Shown here: one piece after another, positions 1 to 13,200 of the stretch
How the letters are laid out: each line of letters starts with the position of its first letter
How positions within the stretch are numbered: the stretch's first letter is position 1
From: Lingula anatina
Lineage: Eukaryota > Brachiopoda > Lingulata > Lingulida > Lingulidae
Reading direction: 5' to 3'
Length of the DNA: 64,000 nt
NCBI RefSeq assembly: GCF_001039355.2
Contig: NW_019775647.1
Coordinates: 268,835 to 332,834 of the forward strand
Program-made: the position numbers and the translations under genes
The notes under the pieces: generated by a model
The model's database searches: none
Seen by the model: the letters and a program-made list of their open reading frames with translations, nothing else
What the model was told of the DNA's origin: nothing

Positions 1-28
1 CATGATTGTCTCATTAGATATAAACCAT

Positions 29-217
29 CTACTGTATATGTTCCTCCCGAGTCATTCCGGTTTCTTCATAACGTTTGTTGAAGTAGTCTATAAACTTTAT
101 TGGTGGATACTTTTTGGAATTGTCCAAAGGCGCAATCACTGCGTCCCCATCAGGATCAATGAAAAATGCCATAGAACGCCTTGGTTTGGTCTTCCTATGG
201 GGGATCACTCTGTGACA
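29..217 (-). CDS. Alternative last exon (8') of the dioxygenase gene
   Basis: This 189-base exon follows an acceptor (ATTGTAG) and ends in TAG at 29-31. It encodes 62 residues homologous to exon 8 of the gene beginning at 8580: it starts CHRVIP in place of PHRVVP, has PRRSMAFFIDPDGD in place of ARRSVIYFIDPDRS, and PLDNSKKYPPIKF in place of PLDGSNKYPPISY. Phase matches exon 7, so splicing from 2235 would give a 328-residue isoform that keeps His268 and R279/S281 but changes about half of the C-terminal residues. No homologues of exons 1-7 lie between it and exon 8, so an alternative 3' exon is more likely than a separate gene. A separate paralogue cannot be ruled out only because the window starts here. 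Confidence 0.75.
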   Translation of the reverse strand, partial: CHRVIPHRKTKPRRSMAFFIDPDGDAVIAPLDNSKKYPPIKFIDYFNKRYEETGMTREEHIQ

Positions 218-226
218 CTACAATGA

Positions 227-286
227 AAAGGTCAAGGTCAGTGGGTCAAGGTCAGTTGGTTAAGGTCAGTGGGTCAAGCACAGGCA
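227..286. repeat. GGTCAAGGTCAGT simple repeat
   Basis: Degenerate tandem units of GGTCAGTGGGTCAAG lie just upstream of the alternative last exon. Several GACCTTGACC-type words recur elsewhere on the other strand (28490, 29200). Confidence 0.6.
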
Positions 287-789
287 AAACATGTAGGATT
301 TTGTTTACTACTGTGAATATTTAAAAAAAAGAACAAAAAAATTTAACTATAATTTTTACAAAATTACAATGGTGATAACACAAACTTGACAAAACTCTCT
401 GTGCCATCTTAGAAAAATCTGGTTCTCCCAGTGAGTACAGTGATAATGACTTATGATGTTAAATTCATATCAACTCATAAAAACCCAAGGGGCAGATTAA
501 AATTTAGTTAAGGGGAAAGAAAAAGCTAAGAACTAAGCTAAAAGTGATGTTTTTTTCATGCTCCAAAACAGAAGCAAGTGAAAGTATAAACAAATTTATA
601 ATTTGATAAATAAATAATTTTTCAAAAATCCCTGCAAAATTGTTGAGAAAAATCACAAATGCCTCAACCATCAAATGGAATGCTAACGAAGCAACAGTAA
701 CAAAGCGCAACAAAGCCATAAAAAGCAAATTAAGCCTACAGTCAGGATTTTTTAAGACAAAACAACAAAAAAAAATCTTACATGCAAAC

Positions 790-3700
790 TTATGCAGCTG
801 TGTTAATGACTTCGTTTCCTTCAAGCATTCCCGTGTCGGCAAATCTCTGTGATAGGTAGTTAACATAAGAGATGGGAGGGTATTTGTTAGACCCATCTAG
901 GGGCCTCACAATCGTAGAGCGATCAGGGTCGATAAAATAGATCACACTTCTACGTGCCTTCCTCTTATTGGAGGGAACAACACGGTGGGGCTAGAAAAAG
1001 GAAGAATAGCACAACACTGAAAGGTCAAGGCCATTTACAGAACAGTTTTGACAAAAAATGATTTCAATTTTTTCTTCAGGATGTAGACACTTTTTTACAA
1101 CCAGGTAAACCTCTGCCATCCTATGTGCATCTAATCTGAGCTTAAGGTTTGATGTGTGCCAGCTTTTTCCATTGTCAAACTACCATGGTTCAGCTTACCA
1201 GACTTACCAGACTGACTGTGTGTGTGTGAGGATTGGGTGCTTTCGTAGAAGGGCATGTGCCATAATTAATGTATACCAATCTAACATTTTGTGATAAGTA
1301 CAACTTAATCACTGAAAGTTAGAGGTGTGAAGTGACAATGCATGGAAATGTGAAGGAAGGAAGCTGGTACACAATGCTTGCGAACATTTGGCAGTGAATG
1401 GTGAATGGTAGCAAACATTGCATCTAGCAGGATTTTAGAGGGATTACATATTAACAATTATTATTAATATGAAAATCATATCAACAGTCTACATTCTGAA
1501 ATATGATCAAAAACATTTTTTCTTTTGTTAAACCTGTTCTTAAAGCCAATTGAGAAGAGCACAACATAAAACTGGACTCACTCCAATGTGAATAAATAGT
1601 AAAGAAATGAGCATTTTAATCAATCTTGTTCATGTGTAAAATGCTGGTCAAAAAATAGGTTACCAAAGCCACTGTTGGGTATTCTGGTGAGTGTATGGAC
1701 AGTCCATTTGCTTTTTTTTTTTTTGGTTTCTTTTGTAAATTTAAAGACGCATTAAATCATTTTTTGAGCAGTGGAAAATTAGAAATACCTTGTTTTTTAT
1801 AACCACTGATGTAAAACAAAGTAAATTAGAAAATGAGATTACATTTAAAATGCTCAAGTTAAGAGACAAAGTTAGAGTGAGTCCAGTAAAGAAAAAAAAA
1901 TTTCTTGTTGATCAGAACATCATTTCCAAACTTTAAGAACTAATTTCTCTGGTTCAGATCATCAAGATACAATAAAACATAACCATATCAATGAATTTAA
2001 AAATCCAAAAACCACTGTTTATTTAAGAAACAATTACCGTTAAACTAAAAAATACATCAAAACCAATGCAAGAACACTAAAATTTCTAAATATGACACCC
2101 TCATACAAAATGAGGCACCAAAACACTTAGTCGAAGCAGAGAAGTAGATAGCACACAGTTAAAGACAATTAGTCAGTCAACACTAACAGGGAACAAGGCT
2201 TCAGAAAACAACAGTGTAGTGGACATGTACTCACAGTGGACTTGAGTCCATCCGCTGTCCACCTCTGCATCATGTCGGCTATGTTGACCACCACAGTGCC
2301 TGGTATGGGCGTGGCTGGCTTGAACTCCCCATTTACTGTCTGGACCTGGTGAAGTTTGAAAAAAGAATTAAGATATCAAAATGAAATGAACACATTGTCA
2401 GGTGCAGCTGACACATTGTCACACCTAACAAATTGTCACTATATCACATTGTCACTACATCAGTGTCACTGTATCACAAGAGTTATTATATTACAGAAGG
2501 TTACCATTTCACAGTGTCACTATATTACAAAATGTCACTATATGACAATTAACACACTGACACATTGTCACACCTAACACATTGTCCCAGCTGGCAAAAT
2601 GTCACGACTAACACATTGCCCTAGCTGACACATTGTCACATCTAACACATTGTCCCAGCTGGCAAAATGTCACACCTAACACACTGTCCCAACTGACATA
2701 TTATCACACCTAACAAAATGTCTCAGCTGGCACACTGTCACATCTTACACAGGTGGCACACTCTCACACCCATCACACACTGTCCCAACAATATTACAGA
2801 AGGTTACACATTGTCACACCTAACACACTGCCCCAGCTGACAAATTGTCACACCTAACACAGCTCGCACAATGTCACACCCAACACAATTACCTCCAGGC
2901 CTCCAGTGTCATCCTGGAAGAGCAGAGTCATGGAGCCGTAATCCGTGTGTTCACCACAGCGTGTCTGCTCTGGCAGAAAGTCTGAAAACAAAAGAAATAA
3001 ATGTCACTCAGAAAATGTTGTGTTATTCTCCTTATTGTTAAAATCACACATAACACTTGAGAAAACTGTTATATAGATGCATATCTAAAAATGGCTACAT
3101 TAAATGATCACCAAAAGGTGTAAATAAGAGAGATAATAGGAATGTAGAAATATGAAATAGGTTTGAGCTCTTTCTCATTGAAACCATGAACCTCTGTAGA
3201 TGGATACAACTCCTAAGAGACTATCACCTGCAACTGGTTTAACAGATCAATCTACTTAGACCAATAGTTTCAATGTAAATGAGCCCCTTCAAAACCTCCT
3301 TGGCTATCTAGCATATGGAAGCTTTCTTTAACAAAAAATAGGATAACAACAAGTTATGTAATCATGTGATCAAGAGCTGGAAGAACCTTGTTCCAAGTAA
3401 CCCAAAGCACACCATTAGTCTATACATATTTTGCCAAGCACATACGTAACTGCGACAACCAACAGTGCAAAGTAAGCCAGGCTGCATATAAAGCACTTAC
3501 AATTGCCAATTTGATTGCTCCTGTACTTATAAGTGATTTTAATGAAACTCATACTATGCTAAAATATAAATGATTCTGAAAACCAATGGCTTCAACTGGT
3601 CCTTCAGGACAACAGGGTCAAAGAATCTATGGGGCCAAATCAGAAACAGTGGCCAGTAACCAAATAAATTTCATTTAAGTACTACTGACCAATCTTTTTA

Positions 3701-5059
3701 ATTAACTGGCATTTTGCATGGGAAAGTGTTAATGTCGCAGACTGGAAACGTAACTTTTCCCAGCAGTTAATTTTTTGGATAACAGTGAACTTTCTATAGT
3801 GAAGCAATGTTTCAAAGCCTGCTCTCAAGCCCTCGCTACCTTCTTCTTCAGTACGTGCAGGATAGGTCAAAAGCCTCAAACTCGTTGTGCTGTTATTACA
3901 CCACTTTTCAAGATGTGTATGACACATAAGCAACTCATTTTGGTCCTACGAAAATAAGACAGCACACAAATATAACAAAACCCACATTTTCCACTAAAAA
4001 AGGTAAGCAGTGCAATATGTGATATTCCTTAACACATGCATATTAATAGAGCAACACACCTAAAACAAAAAAAACAGGGAGTATAAAAAGATGTTAGAGA
4101 ACCTAAAGATTAAGCCCTAATAAAAAATAAGAACAAAAATAGTAAATTAGTAGCATGCAACTGCTCTATGTCTGACTCTTTCATGTACATTTTGAATGGC
4201 ATTGCCAGAACTGAAAACCACCAAACAGTACTTAGTAAGCAAGAAAAAAAAAAGACTTCTAGCTACAACTAAAAGAATGTTTTTTGTAATGCCACAGCAT
4301 AAAGTGCTAGACACAATAGGAAAGCAGTCACTAAAAACACTAAAGAAATATTAGTTATATACGACCACCTATCTCCCAAATTTATATCATCATTATCAGA
4401 AACATGCATGGTCAGTTTCAGCTGGTTCAAAACCACTTTTTGGGCAAAAAAATTGAAATTCCTCTTCTAAAGGCATACAATGTGTGATAGACATTCAAAC
4501 ATCAAAATAAAAAAAACATATAAATTTTTTTCAGCGAAATTTCAATCCTTTTCCCCTCTTAATTTTTCATGGTATATTGTCAAAAGTAGCATTCCCCAGT
4601 TTCCATCTCTAATACAAGAATGAATCAAAGATTAAAACCTGAAAACAGGAAAATTATTTTCAGCTGTATAAAGGTCTTATACACATTGTATGCCTTAAAA
4701 GTGTTACTTTTCAGTGATAGCCCACCATACTCATTAGTCTTCCCATAATTCCCTGTACCTTCACCGTCCTTCACAGGCGGATAGTGCAGAAGACGCAAAA
4801 TGGCTGTGTTATTGCTGGCTCTCGAACTGATCTTTTCATGTGCTTTTACAAAAAATTCAGAGTCCTGAAAAAGAAAACTTTCACTGTTGTACTTTCACTT
4901 TTGGTGTTCTTTAACAAAGAATATGCAGACCTAGAAAGAAAGAAAAACTTCCCTTAAAAAAAAAATACATGAAGTCAGAATCATTTTTTTCAACTAGTGT
5001 ACATCTCATTTGCTAAGGACGGCCAAAGGCAAATATAAGAAAAATGGATACATGGCATT

Positions 5060-5107
<48 letters not shown>

Positions 5108-8100
5108 CATAGTATTCCCATAACATAATTCAATTTTATTTTGAAATCCCATTTCTTATAAAATTGTCCATTATTCACATTCATCTCTCACTTTATCTTT
5201 TCTCTCTGATCTTTTAAACAAACAAAAAAAAAAAAAAATGCTGTGAATGTTGTTGTACACAACTACTATATGACTTATAAAATGTCACATATTTGTGACA
5301 ATGGGTATTTCAATCAAAACACTCAGCATCTCTTTAGATTGGATTTTCTTTTCTGATATTGGATTGTACATGTACAACTTCGAAAGGAATGAAAATATTT
5401 GGCTCCATAGTTATTGAAAAATAACTGATGTTTGTAAACTAAGTCCACATTCAAGTCACAAGAATGTAAATTATGATTCATCCAGTTCAAAGGCAAAAAA
5501 AAATTAATATTTTATTATTTTTATAGTAAAAACTATAATACTGGGCACTTACATTGATATCAGACTTTCAGAAGTTTTGCGGACTCCAACATTTCCATTC
5601 AACAGGCTTCCTATAGCCATTTTATCATATTGAAAGAGCCAACTGAGATAGGATTCACTAAGTAAGGTCAACCCAACTTAAATGGAGTCATGACTAGTGA
5701 GTATGTCTGACATCTTTAAGTACGCACCCCCTATGTTGTTTTTAATATACCAGAACTGTACTTGAGGTTAGCCATTAGATTCTATTAGACTTCCTAAATC
5801 ACAATGTTTGGTGAACCCAACTTTAATAGAAACAAGACTTTAGTGAGCCAAGAAATAAAGAAAATATTGAGTTTTATTAAATTTGGTTTGCCCAACTTGA
5901 TTGAATACGTGTACAATACTCCATTCTGAAAGGAAACAAACACTTCTTCTTGTCCACTTCTTTTCTGCTTTCAGAAGCCTCACAATAAGATCCAGCAGAG
6001 CATTATCAAGTACACACTTCATATCCTCCCCCAACAATTTTGAACTTTTCAAGACAGATGTGGTCTACCTAAATATATACACATTACCTCCAGTCCTAAT
6101 CCCATTCCAATCAGTTTGAGCAATCGTAAGCCCAGCTTGGCACACGTTCTGTGGAACTTTACAACATCCTCCTCAAAGTTTGGTATGTTTGGCCAGTACT
6201 GAAAATAAAACTCAGCCAATAAATCATGTAATATTGAAATTTATCTTTCTTTCTTCGTGTTTTACTATGTATGCATGTTATAGCATTGCTTTTCAGACAC
6301 AAAATTAACAATAAAATCCTTATCTATATCCCTAAATCTTGACTGCAAATAAACTTTTATCTTGCTTTATTTTTCTTACCTGAGAATATTCACTTCCTGG
6401 GACAGCGTCAAATGATTCTTTGAGGTCAGCAGGTTTGTTGGCATCAAAACTAGAGCAAAGCCATGAAAATAGGAGCTGATCAAGTGTTTAGAACACAACA
6501 TTTTCAAAGTGTTTCTAATTCAAATTGAAATATATATCAACATTTAAATATTTCTGTCCAAATGAATTTTTACATCATCTGACAAACTAGAAACAAGTTC
6601 AGAACATTCTGTTTCAATAAAAAACTATGATGTGTGTAAATAGATTCATTAGCTATAGATAATTCTCATATTTACAATAGCTATGCAATTTAAGTGAACA
6701 ATGTTCATTTTTGAGTTTTTTATTCATATTTCAAAGCTATTGTGAAATCAAACTGTGACTGTAAACACTACGACTATGAAGACAAACTAAGATTGAAAAT
6801 ACTCTAAAATGCCATGAAAATGCCAGTCATTCAAAGAAAATGTTCTTCCAGCTAGCAATTAATGGAATTTTCGGTCACATCGGCAGCTCCCAGTAACCCA
6901 TGTTACATACTTGTATGTGTCCTATCCGAAGTAAACTTCATTATAATTCTCTCCAATATTCCGTGAGGAAAAAGTATCAATAGTTCTACATAAATCTATA
7001 GAATAAGTGACTGCAGATACTTGTAAGGAGTGGAAAGGTAGCTGATTGGCTGCGTTCACAAACACTTGATCCATGGACTAACTTGTCTGCAAATCTAAAA
7101 TGGCGTGTTAAGAATTTATTGCTCTGCCCCTGCTGGGACGGCAAGCGTGGGAGCTAGGCAGGAATTAATTGTCATACTTGATCATACTTGATTCGTGGAC
7201 TAGTGTGTCCGTGGATCAAATGATTGTGTATGGTCTTTTTGTGTATGTGTGTAAGTGATATCACTAGTTAAGTGTCTGTATTGTATATATATTAAAAAAT
7301 AAATAAATAAATAAAAAACTTACTATTCTCTTCCAATTGGAATGTAACCAATTGCAGCAGGATCAGACATTGGACGGATGAATTTATCTTTGGTCTCTTG
7401 TGGTTGTGCAAAAAATTCATCTGACAACCTGAATATATTGTCAATCTGAAAATACAGAGGAATGAAACCGTTTGAAAAAACTTTTTTTTCATGAGTAATT
7501 TTCTGAATGCATAGATCTACTAGTATGCTGTCATTAACATGTTTTGGATAATAACAGTGCTCCTACCGACATGGCTTTGAAACAATACATTTTGATATAA
7601 CTATAATCATCAGGACTTTAACTTTCTGGGGTGAAAGATGTAAATTTATGTAAGTGAATGAATAATAATGGTTAACTGTAAAGGTTTATTCATCTAAAAA
7701 TGAAAATTAAGAGTAAACAAAACATAACAAACAGTACCAATGTAAATCACCAAAATGCAAAACACGTGATTTAATAATAATAATAACAATAATAACTATT
7801 ATTATTATTGTAAATAAATAAATAGACAAACAAACAAATAAATGAATGGAATGAATATATACATTAATTAATTAATACATTTGATAAGCATTGCCTCCAG
7901 ATATCACAAAATAATCATTCCATAATCCGACTCATTTTCAGAGAGGCAAACGCTGACAGGCGCACGTACGTGCAGCTCGCCCCCCCCCCCCTTTCTCCCT
8001 TCACTTCTCGAAAGCCTTGAACCAAGATAAACTCTTCGTGTATCTCAACGTTACTGATAGCCAACTGTCCTCCGATTGCAAGTTCATCTGATTTTCTCAC

Positions 8101-8580
8101 ACCTGCCGCTCCTTGATATGATAAAATGGAGGCAACATAAATCGAGTACCCCCCCCCCCCCCCCCAATTTTCTTGCCCTCGTCCACTCTGTAAGGTCATC
8201 TAAATATAACTTATATAAGCTTGGCACTGTTAGTTATGATTTAAATGCCAAAAAACTCCAACTCGACTTCGCAAAAAAATACAACAATATTAACAGTTAC
8301 GTAAAACTGATTAAAGTAACACCGTCACTTTCGTCAAATTGCATAAGCCACTGCCTTTAACCGCTGAACAGCCGGCAGCGTGCTTGCTAACCTGATCTTG
8401 GGGAATTCCGTGATTTTTGACATAAACAAATCCTATGGTGCTGAAAGCTTTGAACACATCATTAGCAAGCTTTTCCAGATCTTTTCTGTCGACTTCATTC
8501 TCTTCTTTTGTGATGTCAAACGCCTTTAAATCGATGATTGGGATCCAGCTACAATCGCCGCGATCGTGATCAGTCGCCAT
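790..8580 (-). CDS. 2-oxoglutarate/Fe(II)-dependent dioxygenase, isopenicillin N synthase-like (8 exons)
   Basis: Predicted soluble non-haem iron oxygenase that would couple 2-oxoglutarate decarboxylation to oxidation of an unknown substrate. Coding exons: 8392-8580, 7324-7445, 6380-6449, 6088-6198, 4759-4864, 2893-2981, 2235-2345, 790-990; all have GT-AG borders and phases that join cleanly to 332 residues. Exon 1 encodes the DIOX_N start (PIIDLKAFD; IGFVYVKNHGIP at about 49-60). Exon 6 carries the iron-binding H211-x-D213 in GEHTDYGSMTLL. Exon 8 carries the distal iron His268 (PHRVV) and the 2-oxoglutarate R279-x-S281 (ARRSV). The full catalytic set is therefore present and the length is normal for the family. 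The start is the only Met before the DIOX_N motif in exon 1. The substrate cannot be read from sequence. A second last exon lies at 29-217. Confidence 0.92.
2392..2890. repeat. Degenerate minisatellite in intron 6 of the dioxygenase
   Basis: About 500 bases of imperfect tandem units such as ACACATTGTCACACCTAAC and ACATTGTCCCAGCTGGC fill most of the intron between exons 6 and 7. Unit borders are blurred by substitutions. No coding potential is seen. Confidence 0.75.
5062..5106. repeat. (TA)n microsatellite
   Basis: Uninterrupted TA dinucleotide run in intron 4 of the dioxygenase gene. Confidence 0.9.
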
Positions 8581-9820
8581 CGTTGTTTATCACCGGGCTG
8601 GCACGGTTGTTCTGCAGGATTGTGACGATGCGGGTTCTTGGTACACCGTCTCATCTGACGCAATGAATCGATATTTATTTGCGCAGTTACAGCTAACTCA
8701 ACTGCTGCAACGATTAAATAAATAATAAATCATACCTGACCGTCAGTAGATCTACGGATTTTTTCATTTGTTTATTCAATTTTAATCTTTAAAAAAGATT
8801 TTAGTCAAATATTTTGATAATGACATATTTTCTTTACAGCCTTTTAAAAATCCATTTAGATTTAAAATGATAGGTAAACTTTACAAGGGTAAAATGGACA
8901 GATAAAGAGGACTAAAATCAAGATAAAGTCCAGATAAAATGGACTAAAATCAATAAATAGCTTGAATATTGAGATAATAAAATGCATAGCACAGTGTAAA
9001 GTTAAAAAGACCCATTTTCTCTCATTTGCAGATTGGATCTTGTATAGCACAAGTATGCCTTAGCACTTACATTTGTAATTTTCAATACAAAGAGTACATA
9101 AGAAATGCAATTCAAATTAAAGTACACATTTATTTTACGTGTGTGGTTTGGCTTGTAATACAATGAAAAACATGGGTATCAAAAAAAGGAAATGGCCCAC
9201 ATTCCCTCCTGGATTAACTCTATACAATATATTTAACTATGTCGATAGTCCTTTAAAATTTGTTTCTTTAATTGAATGATAGTATCAGAATGCAGATAGA
9301 ACATGCATGCACCATCCCTTCACACTGGAGTTATGAAAAGTCAAGCTAATACCTATCCTATTTTTTATTTTTCTTCATTCTCCTCAGGCTTAATTTTTTT
9401 GATTCATTGTTTTGTTTTTTCTTGTTTCAAATATAACATGGTTCTGTGATTTATCACATTACAAGTGAGTTACTTTTTGATAACAGACATTTAGGTGAAA
9501 TTTCAATGTAAGAAACTATATTTTCATTTCAATATTTGTGATGATTAAAACTTTACAAAACAGATATAAATGTCACCTGTTAATACACAATGAGGAGCGA
9601 TAAACATTTGGTCAAGAGTTACCAAGTAAATAATTTTAGTTTCTTTCTTTCAGCAAATTTTCAGCCCTAAACACATTTGAAAATATAAATAATGTAATCA
9701 TAATGCATATAAATTAAACATTACCACAACTCTGAGACTTATACTAAAAGTACAGGTCAAGTGATGCTTTATTCTATTTAATTAATCACTTCCATGTACT
9801 TGGAAGCTCTACATTATCTT

Positions 9821-9901
<81 letters not shown>

Positions 9902-10225
9902 AACAGACGTAAAGAACCATACTTATGGAGGCCATTTTGTTGTAGTAAAAGGGACGTAATGTTTTTCATGTTGTCCATTTGGCAGTCAATCCCCAATGTT
10001 AACTATATTTACTACACATAATAAATAAATACACATTAGACCTTATCTTCAATGGACCATCTGAACCAACTTTTACATGCAATATCTCAAGTTTTTTCCA
10101 CATGTTATCTCCAGCTTTCTAGTGAAAATCTTTATGAATGTTGTTCAGTTGTTAAAGTTGATTACATTTCCTTTTGTATACAGATTTGTGAATCAAAATT
10201 TTGGACTGGATGTCTCCGTCCTGCG
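8581..10225. other. Intergenic, dioxygenase promoter side to MIS12 3' side
   Basis: AT-rich spacer with no exon I can support. The first 200 bases upstream of 8580 must hold the dioxygenase promoter and 5' UTR, but no TATA box is evident. A (TA)n run with a short AC tail fills 9825-9900. Confidence 0.6.
9825..9900. repeat. (TA)n(CA)n microsatellite
   Basis: About 63 bases of TA followed by a short AC run. Open frames across it (YIYIYI repeats) are artefacts. Confidence 0.9.
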
Positions 10226-13200
10226 CTAACTTTTCCGAAGTCTTTTGTTCATTTTGCTCATGGACGTGTCATCATGGTGAAGCTGTTTAAAAAGAAAACA
10301 AAATGTTTATACAACCACAGTTGGAATAATTATGAAAGAAAAGAAATTAGACTTAATTAAAACAAGGCNTTTTCGAACTTGACCTGCGTTTAATGAATAT
10401 TAGTCAGCTCTATAAATATAAAGCCAAAAAGTAAAAGTGTCTTCCACTTATGGTGTTAACGCTGAAAGTGCACGGCGACGGCGACGGCGACATGACATGA
10501 ACGGCGACGACAGACGCAGGTGATGGCAATATGTACAGACACATCTGTGTCTGTACATAAAAACAAATGAATACAAATACTGAATTGTTTCATAAAATAT
10601 TATTATAAACTGACAAAGCAATGTATTTACATAACTATAAATAAAAATATGTATTCCATTACCTTAAAGCGTGGTGGCGAAAGCGGTTTTAGTTCCTGTA
10701 TTCTTATGTTCAGTGCCCGAACCTTGTCACAAGTGAATACCAAACTTTCCTTCAAGTCAGGGACTGAAAATTAAGGAATTGATCATAGAAACAGTATAAA
10801 CGATGGCTACAGTGATAAGTATGAACATTTCTTTTACAAATTTGAAAATAAATATCAAGATCCAATACACAAAGCTCATCACTGATAATAGTAGGATATT
10901 ACTGGAACATTCTTGCCCCTGGGCTAAGTTCTAAAAAAAATGGGCTGAAGAGTAACAGAATAAGGCCATAACCAGAGACAATTGTGTGTGCGTGTGCCTG
11001 CACGTGTATGTGTGTGTACATGTGCATGTATGGAGGGGGAGGGGTATTTGGACAGCTCCTATCCGAGTAAAATAACCAATCAAATTATTCCATCCGCAAA
11101 ATCACAAAAACCTGTCAATATATTGCAAATTTCTTTATCATATAATTTCAAGGGGGGGGGGGGGGGGGGTTGAAATAGCAGAGAGGGAGAGAAAGAGAAA
11201 GAGAGATTGTTCCTTCTACCTCCTGCAGACATAGTTGTCTTTTCCAGCCTTTCCAGCAGAGTCAGCATCTTGTCGTACTGTTCCTGAACTGTGGCTATGT
11301 CCTTCAACTCCTGCTCCAAACAGGCATTTACATACTTGGCCTGAAAACAGGATTAAAATACTTATTTCAATCTAGAGAGTGCTCCCTGTGAGCAGACCTG
11401 TGGTTAGGGAAAATGTAAATAACAAAATAAAAATGACTTCAAATATATTAGGAGACCCAGATTCATATTGAAATCACTTTTTTCTGTCCGATGTGTCCTC
11501 TCACAAACAGAAACATGCAAGCAGAACCTTGTTTGTTGGCAGATTTAACAGTTTCTAGAGCACACACTTTGAGGCTACTCATTTACTTTCATAAATAATT
11601 CCCCAACATATATACACTGTGTCTCTAAAATGAAACCCAAGGTTTTTACTTGACATCCAAAACTATCAAATCTATCAAAGATAAAAACTATGGGAGCATT
11701 CACATCGAAAAGAGCCAAGGTCTAGCAAGGCCGAGAACTAAATATGGATGTCAATGAATGTCATTGAGAGACCATTAAAGGATTACGCAGTCTTCCTTTC
11801 ATGTAGGTCCGCCATATTTAGGTCTCGGCCTTGCTAGACCTCGGCTCTTCTCAATGTGAATGCTCTCTATGAACCTTCCAATACAAAATGTTCAACATAT
11901 GTGTTGCAAAAGATATTAAATATATTATATATGTCATCCTCAGGTAAAAACCACTATTTGTGAGTAAACAGGGAGTAGGGCGGATATATAAGAGAATATA
12001 CGTAAACAATTGAAAATTTGCTGAAATTTGGCCAAAAACAGACCCTTAAACCCCCCTAACACTGAGCAGCATCATTTCTGCGTCCTTTGTGCGACCATTA
12101 AACTGGCATTGCCGTGGTCGTAGAAAGGAGGCATAAGCATCACTTTGGTTGCAAAATGAATGCTCAATGATCAGCCAATTGTCAGCATTTTTTTTTTAAA
12201 CTCTCAAATGGGGACTCAGAAAGGACGCCATCCAGTGTAAATAGGACTTTACATTTCTGATCTTCTGTCTCAGTGTCTCCAGGTCCCTGTCGATCTCTTC
12301 CTGCTCCAGCTCTGTATACTGAAACTCTTGGGGCTTGTCTTCGGGAAGTAACACATTGTTGGGAATGTGAAATATGTTACAGAGAAGATAATTCTGAAAA
12401 GAGATGATTTAAAGATTTCCCATTTAAAGCCATCATACATAAATGGAAAGTCGAAAATGGTGCTGTTGAATGTACACACAAAAAATATAAAGAATATAAA
12501 TATATTCCTCTAAGAGGGGACACTTTAATCAGAGTTAAAGATTTAAGAGTGGATGTAATTGTGCGAATTAATAATTATTTTTCAAACATGTAAATGTAAT
12601 GTTATAGATAAACTATTATTGGATGGAATGGGGTCTTATATGCTTATGTGCCATGTATCAAACTCCCTACTGTCAGAATAATCTCTAAACCAAATGCACT
12701 GTACAAACAAAACGCACATAAATAATATCAAATGCTCTTTCAAAGTCTAAAAACCAACTGCACCTCTAACTTATCAAATGCTTTGTCAAAAGTCTTCACA
12801 AACACAGGCAGCAACTGCTGTGTACATTCTCTCACTGTTTCTGCTGGGATGACGGCACTGAACTGAAATGTTTAAACTTTATTATACAGGGAGTATTTGT
12901 AGGAGGGAGGCAAAAACTCTTTCCCTCTTCTTAACATCATAGATCCTCCAATGTAATAAGTAACTTACAGGGGCGGATCCAGAGATATTTTCTGACAGTC
13001 TTCTAAATCTTTGTAGATCTATTCTCCATTTTTGACTGTTTTCCAACAGAAAAAAAGGTACTCATCAATGTTAACTTGAAAATCTGACCGTCTTCCAGAA
13101 GACCCAGAAGATGGCCTAAATCCGCCCCTAACTTAGTTGTGTTGATTTTCAAAAACTGTATGAAGAAAGGTTCCTGTCTCATTAGTACACTGACACTGTT

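Noticed and set aside
504-896. 130-codon minus-strand frame
   Set aside because: Out-of-frame shadow of dioxygenase exon 8 and its 3' flank.
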